DNA of 64,000 nucleotides from Microbacterium sp. AB (GTDB taxonomy: Bacteria > Actinomycetota > Actinomycetes > Actinomycetales > Microbacteriaceae). Position 1 is the stretch's first letter, and each line of letters begins with the position of its first letter. This document shows, in pieces, positions 16,871-24,896 of the stretch. The stretch is from NCBI RefSeq assembly GCF_032878875.1, contig NZ_CP118157.1, positions 3,224,001 through 3,288,000 on the forward strand. The letters are read 5' to 3'. The notes beneath the pieces were generated by a model, which saw only the letters and a program-made list of their open reading frames with translations, made no database searches and was not told the DNA's origin. Made by a program: the position numbers and the translations under genes.

Positions 16871-17707
16871 GTGGACCTGAACACCGTCGCCTCGTTCCGC
16901 GTCGCCCGGACGCGGGACGATCTCGCACTCGCCCCCGGCGAGACGCCGCTCGCGGGAGGGACGCTGCTCTTCAGCGACCCGCACCCGCACATCACGGGGC
17001 TCGTCGACCTCACGGGGCTGGGATGGCCCGCGCTGGAGGTCCTGGAGGACCGGCTGCGGATCGGCGCGACCTGCACGATCGCGCAGCTCGTCGCCTTCGC
17101 CGAGGGCCGGTCCGGGTTCCTGCCAGCGAAGGGATGGACCGCCGTCCCCCTGTTCGTCGACGCCGCCAACGCCCTTCTGGCGTCCTTCAAGATCTGGAAC
17201 ACCGCGACCGTCGGGGGCAACATCGCCCAGTCGTACGCGGCGGGCTCCATGATCGCGCTCGGCGCCGCGCTGGACGCCGAGGCCGTCGTCTGGACCCCCG
17301 GCGACGGAGAGCGGCGGATGCCCGTGTCCGAGATCCCGGCGGGCAACGGCGTCAACACGCTCGCGCGCGGCGAGATCATCCGCGCCGTCGACGTCCCCGA
17401 ACGCGCCCTCCGCTCTCGCGCCGTGCTGCACAAGACGGCGCTCGCCGAGCTCGGCCGCTCCGGGGCCGTCGTCACGGGGCGGGTGGACGCCGACGGCTCG
17501 TCGACGTTCGGGATGACGGCGTCCGTCGAGCGTCCCGTCGTGCTGCGATGGCCGTCCCTGCCCGGGGCCCGGGAGCTCGCCGAGGCCGTCGCCGCGGCCG
17601 TCGGGTACTACACCGATCCGCTGGGCGCCGCCGACTGGCGGCGCGGCGTGAGCGTCGTGCTCGCCGAACGCTGTCGCGCCGATCTCGCGGAAGGAGCACG
17701 ACCATGA
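16871..17707 (+). CDS. Xanthine dehydrogenase FAD-binding subunit
   Basis: 278-residue FAD-binding subunit (PCMH fold) of a molybdenum hydroxylase, passing electrons from the FeS clusters to NAD. The FAD motif is visible as NTATVGGNIAQSYAAGSMIA, and LAGGTLLFSDPHPHI marks the N-terminal flavin loop. GTG start with GGAGGAT just upstream (16861-16867). The stop overlaps the next gene by 4 bp (ATGA), making a coupled pair with the FeS-Mo subunit. Confidence 0.92.
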   Translation: MDLNTVASFRVARTRDDLALAPGETPLAGGTLLFSDPHPHITGLVDLTGLGWPALEVLEDRLRIGATCTIAQLVAFAEGRSGFLPAKGWTAVPLFVDAANALLASFKIWNTATVGGNIAQSYAAGSMIALGAALDAEAVVWTPGDGERRMPVSEIPAGNGVNTLARGEIIRAVDVPERALRSRAVLHKTALAELGRSGAVVTGRVDADGSSTFGMTASVERPVVLRWPSLPGARELAEAVAAAVGYYTDPLGAADWRRGVSVVLAERCRADLAEGARP

Positions 17708-20622
17708 GACTCGAGGTCAACGGCTCGCCCCTCGACGCCGACCCGCGCCCCGGCCAGTGCCTCCGCACGCTGCTGCGCGAGCACGGCCACACCGAGGTGA
17801 AGAAGGGATGCGACGCGGGCGACTGCGGCGCCTGCGGCGTGGTCCTCGACGGCTCCCCGGTGCACTCCTGCCTCATCCCGGCGATGCGCGCGGAGGGAGC
17901 GTCCGTCACGACCGCGGCCGGGCTCGCCCCCGGAGACGCCCTGCATCCGGCGCAGGAGGCGCTCGTCGAGCACTTCGGCTTCCAGTGCGGGTTCTGCACC
18001 GCGGGCATGAGCGTCACGGCGTCGTCCCTCCGTCCCGGCGACGAGCACGACCTCGACCGCCGTCTCAAGGGCAACCTCTGCCGCTGCACGGGGTACCGGC
18101 CGATCCGCGAGGCGATCGCCTCCACGCTCGGACCGGTGCGCGAGACGGGGCCCGCCCCGGCCCCCGCGACCCGCCCTGACCCCGCCGCGCACGGCGTCGG
18201 GCGCTCGGCCGTCCCCGAGCCGGCGCGCCGGATCGTCCAGGGGCTCGAGCCCTACACGTTCGACGAGGTTCCCGCCGACGCCCTGATCCTCCGGGTCCTC
18301 GGATCGCCGTATGCCCATGCGCGCATACGATCGATCGACACCGCGGCCGCGGAGGCCGTGCCGGGCGTCGTCGCCGTGTTCACCCATCGGGACGTCCCCG
18401 ACGTCCGGTACTCCACGGCCCGTCACGAGCACCGGACGGACGACCCCGACGACACGCGGATGCTCGACGACGTCGTCCGCCACATCGGCCAGCGCGTCGC
18501 GGCCGTCGTCGCCGAGACCGCCGCGGCCGCGGAGGAGGCCTGCCGCCTCATCGCCGTCGCGTACGAAGAGCTTCCCGCCGTCTTCGACCCCGAGGAGGCG
18601 CGCACGCCCGGCGCCCCGCTCATCCATCCCGACCGCACGATCGCCGACCGCGTCGCCGACGCCGCGCGGAACGTCGTCGGCGCGCTCCACGCCGGCCACG
18701 GCGGCGACGTCGACACGGCGCTCGCGGCGAGCGCCGTGACGGTCTCGGGAACGTGGCAGACGTCGCGCACATCGCACGCCCAGCTCGAGACGCACGGCGC
18801 GGTCGGCTGGCTCGACGACGGCGTGCTGACCATCCGCTCGTCGACCCAGGTGCCGTTCCTCACCCGCGACGAGCTGTGCCGCATCTTCGATCTGCCCCGG
18901 GAGGGGGTCCGCGTCTCCGCCCCGCGCGTCGGCGGCGGCTTCGGCGGCAAGCAGGAGATCTTCGCCGAGGACCTCGTCTCCCTCGCGGTGCTGAGGACGG
19001 GACGCCCCGTCGCCTACGAGTTCTCGCGGACCGACGAGTTCCTCCGCTCCTCCGTCCGCCATCCGATGCGGGTGTCGGTGACGCTCGGCGCCGACGAGGA
19101 CGGCCGTCTCACCGCCGTGAAGCTCGACGTGCTCAGCGACACGGGCGCATACGGCAACCACGCGCTCGGCGTCCTGTTCCACGGCGTCGCCGAGTCGGTG
19201 ACGATCTACAACACCCCGGCCCTGCGCATCGACGCGGAGGTCGTCTACACGAACAACGTGCCCTCGGGGGCGTTCCGCGGGTACGGCCTGGGCCAGGTCA
19301 TGTTCGGCATCGAGTCGGCGATGGACCTCCTCGCCGAGCGGCTCGGCGTCGACCCGTTCGACCTGCGGCGCCTCAACGGCATCCGCGACGGCGACCCGCT
19401 GCGCACGGCCGACGGATCGATCGAGCACGATCTCGTCTGGGGGAGCTACGGCCTCGACCAGTGCCTCGACCTCGCGCAGGACGCCCTGGCCCGCGGCGCC
19501 GGGGAGGACGCGCCCGACGGATGGCTCGTGGGCGAGGGGATGGCCGCGGCGATGATCGCGACGATGGCGCCGCGCGGGCACATCGCCCACACCTCCGCGA
19601 CGCTGCGTCCCGACGGGACGTTCGTGCTGCGGACCGGCACGGCCGAGTTCGGCAACGGCACGACGACCGTGCAGCGGCAGATCGCCGCGAGCGTGCTCGG
19701 CGTGGGCTTCTCGCGGCTGAGGCTCGACCACGCCGACACCTCGCTCGTCGACCACGACACGGGCGCCTTCGCCTCGGCCGGCACGACCGTCGCCGGCAAG
19801 GCGCTGTACGCCGCCTGCCTCGCGCTGCGGGAGCGGATGGTCGAGGTGGCGGCGGGTGTCGCCGGAGCGACGACGGCGGACTGCGCCTACACGCCGGACG
19901 GTGTGCGGACGCCGGAGGGCGTGGTGGGCTTCGACCGGATCGTCGCGGCGGCGCTCGCGGAGGATGAGGCAGGGGGGTTGGCAGGGGGGTTGGCAGGCGG
20001 ATCGGCGACGGCCCGAACGCCGGAGATCCCGCGAACGCCGGGTCGAATCGGCTCGTCTCATCCGGCGTTCGCGGGATCTCCGGTCCCCGGGGTCGGAATC
20101 GACGCGGGGGACGGGGCGGATGTCCGGAGCGCGACACGCACGGACGGCCTCACCGCCACGGGCGAGGAGCTCGGCGAGCACCGCTCGCTCGCGTTCAACG
20201 TGCACGCGGTGCGCGTCGCGGTGGAGCCCGGGACGGGCGCCGTCCGCATCCTGCGCTCCGTGCACGCCGCCGATGCGGGCTTCGTCATCAACCCCGCGCA
20301 GTGCCGCGGCCAGATCGAGGGCGGCGTGGCGCAGGGCATCGGAGGAGCGCTCTACGAGCAGGTGCTCGTCGAGGACGGCCGCGTGCTGAACCCGGCGTTC
20401 CGCACCTACCGCGTGCCGCAGTCGGTCGACATCCCCGACACGGAGGTCCTCTTCGCCGACACGAACGACGACCTCGGCCCGTTCGGCGCGAAGTCGATGA
20501 GCGAGTCGCCGTACAACCCGGTCGCCCCCGCCATCGGCAACGCCATCGCGCGGGCGCTCGGCCGTCGGCCGTTCCATCAGCCCTTCACGCGCGACCGGGT
20601 CTGGCGGCTCGTGCAGGGCTGA
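17704..20622 (+). CDS. Xanthine dehydrogenase, fused 2Fe-2S and molybdenum subunit
   Basis: 972-residue fusion. Residues 1-150 hold two 2Fe-2S domains (CDAGDCGACGVV with VHSC; CGFCTAGM with CRCTGY). Residues about 175-972 form the molybdopterin domain with GGGFGGKQEIFAEDL, SGAFRGYGLGQ and FGAKSMSESP, whose E934 is the expected catalytic base. With the FAD subunit it would oxidise hypoxanthine and xanthine to urate. Residues about 752-815 are a glycine-rich, repeat-encoded insertion (12-bp tandem repeat plus the 64-bp palindrome A1) absent from the family as I know it; the frame stays open. The FeS-Mo order without FAD resembles aldehyde oxidoreductases, but the purine neighbours favour xanthine. 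Confidence 0.9.
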   Translation: MRLEVNGSPLDADPRPGQCLRTLLREHGHTEVKKGCDAGDCGACGVVLDGSPVHSCLIPAMRAEGASVTTAAGLAPGDALHPAQEALVEHFGFQCGFCTAGMSVTASSLRPGDEHDLDRRLKGNLCRCTGYRPIREAIASTLGPVRETGPAPAPATRPDPAAHGVGRSAVPEPARRIVQGLEPYTFDEVPADALILRVLGSPYAHARIRSIDTAAAEAVPGVVAVFTHRDVPDVRYSTARHEHRTDDPDDTRMLDDVVRHIGQRVAAVVAETAAAAEEACRLIAVAYEELPAVFDPEEARTPGAPLIHPDRTIADRVADAARNVVGALHAGHGGDVDTALAASAVTVSGTWQTSRTSHAQLETHGAVGWLDDGVLTIRSSTQVPFLTRDELCRIFDLPREGVRVSAPRVGGGFGGKQEIFAEDLVSLAVLRTGRPVAYEFSRTDEFLRSSVRHPMRVSVTLGADEDGRLTAVKLDVLSDTGAYGNHALGVLFHGVAESVTIYNTPALRIDAEVVYTNNVPSGAFRGYGLGQVMFGIESAMDLLAERLGVDPFDLRRLNGIRDGDPLRTADGSIEHDLVWGSYGLDQCLDLAQDALARGAGEDAPDGWLVGEGMAAAMIATMAPRGHIAHTSATLRPDGTFVLRTGTAEFGNGTTTVQRQIAASVLGVGFSRLRLDHADTSLVDHDTGAFASAGTTVAGKALYAACLALRERMVEVAAGVAGATTADCAYTPDGVRTPEGVVGFDRIVAAALAEDEAGGLAGGLAGGSATARTPEIPRTPGRIGSSHPAFAGSPVPGVGIDAGDGADVRSATRTDGLTATGEELGEHRSLAFNVHAVRVAVEPGTGAVRILRSVHAADAGFVINPAQCRGQIEGGVAQGIGGALYEQVLVEDGRVLNPAFRTYRVPQSVDIPDTEVLFADTNDDLGPFGAKSMSESPYNPVAPAIGNAIARALGRRPFHQPFTRDRVWRLVQG
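19969..19998. repeat. 12-bp tandem repeat inside the XDH gene
   Basis: The unit AGGGGGGTTGGC occurs about 2.3 times in-frame, encoding the glycine-rich run GGLAGGLAGG. It lies 22 bp before palindrome A1, so the two together form one non-conserved insertion. Confidence 0.7.
20020..20083. repeat. 64-bp palindromic repeat, copy A1 (inside XDH gene)
   Basis: Perfect 22-bp inverted arms (20020-20041 and 20062-20083; core GAGATCCCGCGAACGCCGG) flank a 20-nt loop. Three other copies have the same 22-20-22 layout. Here it is read in-frame as RTPEIPRTPG...HPAFAGSPVPG within the molybdenum subunit. Confidence 0.9.
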
Positions 20623-20647
20623 GCCCCTCGCGCATCCGCGCCGCCGA

Positions 20648-20662
20648 CCGGGCGTCGCCCGG
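20648..20662. terminator. Weak hairpin between converging XDH and SDR genes
   Basis: CCGGGC GTC GCCCGG forms a 6-bp stem in the 62-bp gap between the converging stops. There is no T-tract, so termination is only suggested. Confidence 0.25.
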
Positions 20663-20684
20663 CCGACCGCCTGCACCCCGCGGG

Positions 20685-21440
20685 TCAGACGGTCGTGTAG
20701 CCGCCGTCGATGAGGTAGTACGCGCCCGTCACGAACGAGGCGTCGTCCGACAGGAGGAAGCGGACGACCTTCGCGATCTCCTCGGGACGACCGAGGCGGC
20801 CGAGCGGATGCCTGGCCTTCAGCCCCTCGAGCGCCTCGGGTGAGAGCGAGGCGTTGACGAGCGGGGTGTCGATGTAGCCGGGGCCGACCGCGTTGATGCG
20901 CAGCCCCTGCGCGCCGTACTCCGCGGCGGCGTTCTTCGTGAGCCCGACGACGCCGTGCTTCGCGGCCGTGTAGGCGGCGTTGCCGAGCGCGGCGACCGTG
21001 CCGTGGATGGACGCCATGTTGACGATCGCGCTCCCCTCCGCGCCCGCCTCCAGCAGGGCCGGGATCTGGGCGCGCAGGCCGTAGAGCACGCCGCTGAGGT
21101 CGATGTCGATGACGCGTCTCCAGTCGTCGACGTCGACCTCGCCGGTCGGGGCGTTCCTGCCCCCGATGCCGGCGTTGTTCACGGCGTAGTTGAGCCTGCC
21201 GTAGGTGTCCTTCGCGAAGGACACCGCCTTCTCGCTGTCCGCCGCGACCGCCGTGTCGCCCCGGAACGCGGCCGCCGTGCCGCCCGATGCCCCGATCTCG
21301 TCGACGACGCGCTGGGCGGCGGCGAGAGCGATGTCCGTGACGACGACCTTCGCTCCGAGCCCGGCCAGCTCCTTCGCGATCGCCTCGCCGATGCCCGAGC
21401 CGCCGCCCGTGACGAGGGCGACCTTTCCGTCGAATGCCAT
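20685..21440 (-). CDS. Short-chain dehydrogenase/reductase
   Basis: 251-residue SDR oxidoreductase. The cofactor motif GGGSGIGEA, the structural NNAG (AVNNAGIGG) and the catalytic YTAAKHG with an upstream Ser (NMASIHG) are all present. D38 after the second strand (VVVTDIA) suggests NAD preference. The ATG at 21440 starts the protein directly at the Rossmann strand. It is convergent with XDH and divergent from the AzgA permease. Substrate unknown; its link to purine metabolism is positional only. Confidence 0.88.
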   Translation of the reverse strand: MAFDGKVALVTGGGSGIGEAIAKELAGLGAKVVVTDIALAAAQRVVDEIGASGGTAAAFRGDTAVAADSEKAVSFAKDTYGRLNYAVNNAGIGGRNAPTGEVDVDDWRRVIDIDLSGVLYGLRAQIPALLEAGAEGSAIVNMASIHGTVAALGNAAYTAAKHGVVGLTKNAAAEYGAQGLRINAVGPGYIDTPLVNASLSPEALEGLKARHPLGRLGRPEEIAKVVRFLLSDDASFVTGAYYLIDGGYTTV

Positions 21441-21469
21441 AATGATCCCTTCGATCTCCTGTCGGCACG

Positions 21470-21489
21470 ATCCATGCTCTTGCATGGAT
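21470..21489. promoter_or_regulatory. Operator-like palindrome between SDR and AzgA genes
   Basis: ATCCATG, 6 nt, CATGGAT: a perfect 7-6-7 inverted repeat in the 148-bp divergent region. A -10-like TACGCT follows at 21505-21510 on the plus strand. The geometry is the same as that of the palindrome at 38460-38479 although the sequence differs. Confidence 0.45.
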
Positions 21490-21588
21490 GAACGTCGGCA
21501 AGCCTACGCTTATCGAAGAGGCGTCGGCCCGCCACGCCGACGCAGTCCCCATCCGACCCCGCCCTCATCCCCTGGAACGTCGAACCCC

Positions 21589-23025
21589 ATGAGCACCACC
21601 ACCGCGCCGCGCGCCGCCATCGACCGCTTCTTCCGCATCGCCGAACGCGGCTCGACCGTCGGGACGGAGATCCGCGGCGGCCTCGTCACCTTCTTCGCGA
21701 TGTCGTACATCGTCGTGCTCAACCCGCTCATCATCGGCACCTCCGCGGACGGCACGGGCGAGTTCCTGGGCGGAGGGGATGCCCCGAACCTCGGCATGAT
21801 CGCCTCCGCCACCGCGCTCGTCGCGGGCGTCATGTCGATCCTCATGGGCGTCGTGGCGAACTTCCCGCTCGCGATGGCGGCGGGCCTGGGGCTCAACGCG
21901 GTCGTCACCTATTCGATCGCCGCCCTCCCCGGCGTCACCTGGGCGGACGCCATGGGCGTCATCGTGATCGAGGGCGTCCTCATCCTGATCCTCGTGCTCA
22001 CGGGCTTCCGCGAGGCCGTCTTCCGCGCCGTGCCGACGCCGCTCAAGACCGCCATCGGCGCCGGCATCGGCCTCTTCATCACGCTCATCGGCCTCTCGAA
22101 CGCCGGCTTCGTCACGGGCGACGGCTCGACCATCCTCGCCCTCGGCGACCTCGGGACCTGGCCCATCCTCGTGTTCGTCGTGGGCCTTGTCCTCGCGATC
22201 GTCCTGCACGCGCGAGGAGTCAAGGGCGCCATCCTCATCTCGGTCCTCGTCGCGACGGCTCTCGCGATCGTGCTGGAGAACACGCTGCATCTCGGTGCAC
22301 GCAGCGACGAGAACCCCGGCGGCTTCAACTCGCCGCCGACGTTCACGGGTGTGGTGGCGGTGCCGGACTTCTCGCTCCTCGGGCAGTTCGATCTGCTGGG
22401 ATCGTTCCAGAGCATCGGCATCGTCACCCTCGTCCTCCTCGTCTTCACGCTGCTGCTGGCCGACTTCTTCGACACGATGGGCACCATGGTCGCCATCGGC
22501 GCGGAGGCGAAGCTGCTCGACAAGGACGGCAACCCGCCTCGGACGAAGCAGATCCTCGTCGTCGACTCCCTCGGCGCCGTCGCGGGCGGGATGGGCTCGG
22601 TGTCGTCGAACACGGCCTTCGTCGAGTCGACCGCGGGCGTCGGAGACGGTGCCCGGACGGGGCTCGCCTCCGTCGTCACGGGCATCGCGTTCCTCCTGTC
22701 GACGCTGTTCGCGCCGCTCGTCGCGCTCGTGCCCTATGAGGCGGCGGCCCCCGCGCTCGTGCTCGTCGGCTTCCTCATGCTGACGCAGGTCACGGGCATC
22801 GACTGGAAGGACGTCGAGGTCGCCCTCCCCGCCTTCCTCACGATCGTCGTCATGCCGTTCACGTACTCGATCGCCGACGGCATCGGCGCGGGGTTCATCG
22901 CCTTCATCGTCGTGAAGCTCGCCCGGGGGAAGGCGCGCGACGTCCACTGGCTCATGTGGCTCGTCGGCGCCCTGTTCGTCGTGTACTTCGCGATCGAGCC
23001 CCTCCGGGCGCTCCTCGGCGCATAG
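21589..23025 (+). CDS. AzgA-like adenine/guanine/hypoxanthine permease
   Basis: 478-residue polytopic membrane protein of the AzgA branch of nucleobase transporters, importing adenine, guanine or hypoxanthine with protons. Signature stretches are GTEIRGGLVTFFAMSYIVVLNP at the N-terminus, MAAGLGLNAVVTYSIA, ADFFDTMGTMVAIG and SSNTAFVESTAGV. Twelve to fourteen hydrophobic segments are apparent. It lies within the purine island, downstream of a 7-6-7 operator-like palindrome, supplying substrates for the catabolic genes. Confidence 0.92.
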   Translation: MSTTTAPRAAIDRFFRIAERGSTVGTEIRGGLVTFFAMSYIVVLNPLIIGTSADGTGEFLGGGDAPNLGMIASATALVAGVMSILMGVVANFPLAMAAGLGLNAVVTYSIAALPGVTWADAMGVIVIEGVLILILVLTGFREAVFRAVPTPLKTAIGAGIGLFITLIGLSNAGFVTGDGSTILALGDLGTWPILVFVVGLVLAIVLHARGVKGAILISVLVATALAIVLENTLHLGARSDENPGGFNSPPTFTGVVAVPDFSLLGQFDLLGSFQSIGIVTLVLLVFTLLLADFFDTMGTMVAIGAEAKLLDKDGNPPRTKQILVVDSLGAVAGGMGSVSSNTAFVESTAGVGDGARTGLASVVTGIAFLLSTLFAPLVALVPYEAAAPALVLVGFLMLTQVTGIDWKDVEVALPAFLTIVVMPFTYSIADGIGAGFIAFIVVKLARGKARDVHWLMWLVGALFVVYFAIEPLRALLGA

Positions 23026-23041
23026 ACGGGCGAGGACGCCG

Positions 23042-23779
23042 TCAGCGGCGGACGGTCTCCTTCACGACGAGCAGGCGCGCGGGAGCGTCGTCGAGCGTCC
23101 ACCAGCGATGCGCGACCCCGCCCGCGTAGAAGGTCGAGTCGCCGGGCGCGAGGGCGTGCACGACCCCGTCGAGCTCGACGCGCACGGCGCCGCTCAGCGC
23201 GTAGAGGAACTCGCCCTCGGCGTGCACGAAGAGCTCCCCGGGATCGGCGCGGGAGACGTCGACCTCCAGGGGATGGAACCCCCGCGCGCCGTGGGCGAGC
23301 ATCCGCGCCGTCCCGGAGGAGAAGCCCTCCGGGACCGCGCCCTCCCCCGCGCGCAGCACCTCGACGCGGACGCCGCGCGCGGCAGGCGGATCGGCCGCTG
23401 CGATGAGCTCGATCGGACTCGTCTCGAGGGCCACCGCGATGCGCCGGAGCGATCCGAGGCTCGGCTGGTGGATGCCGCGCTCGACCTGGCTGAGGAACGG
23501 ATGCGACAGGCCGGTCGCCGACGCGACGCGCGCGAGGGTCAGGCCGCGCGCCTTGCGGAGCGCGCGGATCTGCGCCCCGAGCCGTGCGGCCGTGTCGGGG
23601 TCGGGGGTCGCACGGTGCTCGGCGTCCCGAGCGCCGGGGATGTCGCGGAGGCCGGACGATTCCGGCCCGGACGATCCGGCGTTCGCGGGATCTCCGGCGC
23701 CGGGGGCCGGACCCGGGTCGCCCCGCGAGCCGGCACGGCCCCCATCCGCCCGGCCGACGTCCTCCGCGTCCGTCGGCAC
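23042..23779 (-). CDS. XRE-cupin transcriptional regulator
   Basis: 245 residues from the chosen GTG. Residues about 50-105 form an XRE helix-turn-helix (RGLTLARVASATGLSHPFLS) and the C-terminal part is a cupin sensor (ELFVHAEGEFLYALSGAVRV, LAPGDSTFYAGGVAHRWW). No ATG, GTG or TTG lies in frame between the HTH and the palindromic repeat A2, so the repeat must be translated as part of a ~45-residue disordered N-terminus. GTG 23779 or 23806 are the candidate starts and neither has a strong ribosome site. It follows the deaminase-like gene by 29 bp and probably controls the importer-deaminase operon. Confidence 0.8.
   Translation of the reverse strand: MPTDAEDVGRADGGRAGSRGDPGPAPGAGDPANAGSSGPESSGLRDIPGARDAEHRATPDPDTAARLGAQIRALRKARGLTLARVASATGLSHPFLSQVERGIHQPSLGSLRRIAVALETSPIELIAAADPPAARGVRVEVLRAGEGAVPEGFSSGTARMLAHGARGFHPLEVDVSRADPGELFVHAEGEFLYALSGAVRVELDGVVHALAPGDSTFYAGGVAHRWWTLDDAPARLLVVKETVRR
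23634..23697. repeat. 64-bp palindromic repeat, copy A2 (inside regulator gene)
   Basis: The right arm 23676-23697 is identical to that of A1. The left arm 23634-23655 matches its complement at 17 of 22 positions, with a 20-nt loop between them. It lies in the 5' part of the XRE-cupin frame. Confidence 0.8.
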
Positions 23780-23808
23780 GGCGCGCCCCGCCCGGCGGCC
23801 CGCCACTG

Positions 23809-24843
23809 TCAGCTCGCGAGGACGACGCCGTGCGCCGAGGCGTACGCCTCGACGTCGGCGATGTACGCCGCCCGGCGGGCGGGCGTCAGCCATGACGCCT
23901 CGAAGGAGTTGACCGCGAGCCGCGCGAGGTCGCCCGCGTCGAGGCCCGCGCGCTCGGCGAGGGCAACGTAGTTGTCGGCGACGTAGCCGCCGAAGTACGC
24001 CGGGTCGTCGGAGTTGATCGTCACGCGCACGCCGGCGCGCAGGAGCCGGACGATCTCGTCCGACTTCATCTCCTCGCTCACGAACGAGTTCGACAGGGGG
24101 CACGTCGTGAAGCCGAGGCCGCGCTCCTTCGCCGCCGCGACGAGCGCGGGGTCCTCGACGATGTTCGTGCCGTGGTCGACCCGGTCGACCCCGATCTCCT
24201 CCAGCACCTGGCGGATGTGCTCGATCGACCCCTTCTGGTCGATGTCGCAGTGCATGGTGGTGAAGAAGCCCTCGGCCTTCGCCCGCGCGAACACCGCCGC
24301 GAACTTCGCGGGCGGGTTGTCGCGCTCGTCGGAGTCGAGGCCGATGCCCGTGATCCACGCCCTGTAGGGAAGCGCCTCCATGAGCGTCGACATGGCGTGC
24401 TCGGCGGAGAAGTCGCGCAGGAAGCACAGGATGAGCTCCGCCGAGACGCCCAGCTCGTCCTGTGCGCGCACGGCCGCGCGGCGATACCCCGTGACGACGT
24501 TCGCGAACGGCACCCCGCGACTCGTGTGCGCCTGCGGGTCGAAGAACATCTCGACGTGGACGACGCCGTTCTCCCTCGCGCGCTCGAGGTACGCCCAGGC
24601 GAGGTCGTGGAAGTCCTCCGCGGTCTGCAGGACGTTCATCGCCGGGTAGTACACGGCGAGGAAGCTCGTGAGATCGGTGAAGTCGTACGTCGCCGTGATC
24701 TCCTCGACGGTCTTCTCGGCGAGCTCGATGCCGTTGCGCGCGGCGAGGGCGAACCTCAGCTCGGGCTCCAGCGTGCCCTCGAGGTGGAGGTGCAGCTCGG
24801 CCTTGGGCAGCCCGTAGGCGAACGTCGTGAGGTCGACGGTCAT
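23809..24843 (-). CDS. Adenosine deaminase-like protein lacking the HxGE motif
   Basis: 344-residue metal-dependent deaminase of the adenosine/adenine deaminase family. KAELHLHLEG supplies H18/H20, DRVDHG supplies H224 and NSDDP supplies D279/D280. Where the family has HAGE, with Glu protonating purine N3, this protein has MHCDIDQKG (H198, I201), so the catalytic Glu position is Ile. The HCD start recalls cytosine deaminase HCDE but without its Glu. GIGLDSDERDNPPAKF is of the adenine deaminase type. It follows an ABC importer operon by 53 bp, so it likely acts on the imported compound. Adenosine/adenine deaminase activity should not be assumed. Confidence 0.8.
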   Translation of the reverse strand: MTVDLTTFAYGLPKAELHLHLEGTLEPELRFALAARNGIELAEKTVEEITATYDFTDLTSFLAVYYPAMNVLQTAEDFHDLAWAYLERARENGVVHVEMFFDPQAHTSRGVPFANVVTGYRRAAVRAQDELGVSAELILCFLRDFSAEHAMSTLMEALPYRAWITGIGLDSDERDNPPAKFAAVFARAKAEGFFTTMHCDIDQKGSIEHIRQVLEEIGVDRVDHGTNIVEDPALVAAAKERGLGFTTCPLSNSFVSEEMKSDEIVRLLRAGVRVTINSDDPAYFGGYVADNYVALAERAGLDAGDLARLAVNSFEASWLTPARRAAYIADVEAYASAHGVVLAS

Positions 24844-24896
24844 GGATGTGGTTCCTTTCGGGGACGCGGCGGGATGTGGGCTCGGACGCCCGCTCG

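Noticed and set aside
17608..21552. Long minus-strand frame (about 1300 codons) opposite the xanthine dehydrogenase genes
   Set aside because: Shadow of high-GC third positions in the plus-strand genes; composition is charged and repetitive without family motifs.
23809..24843. Naming this gene add (adenosine deaminase)
   Set aside because: The family fold is clear but the catalytic HxGE motif is missing, so the specific enzyme name is not supported.
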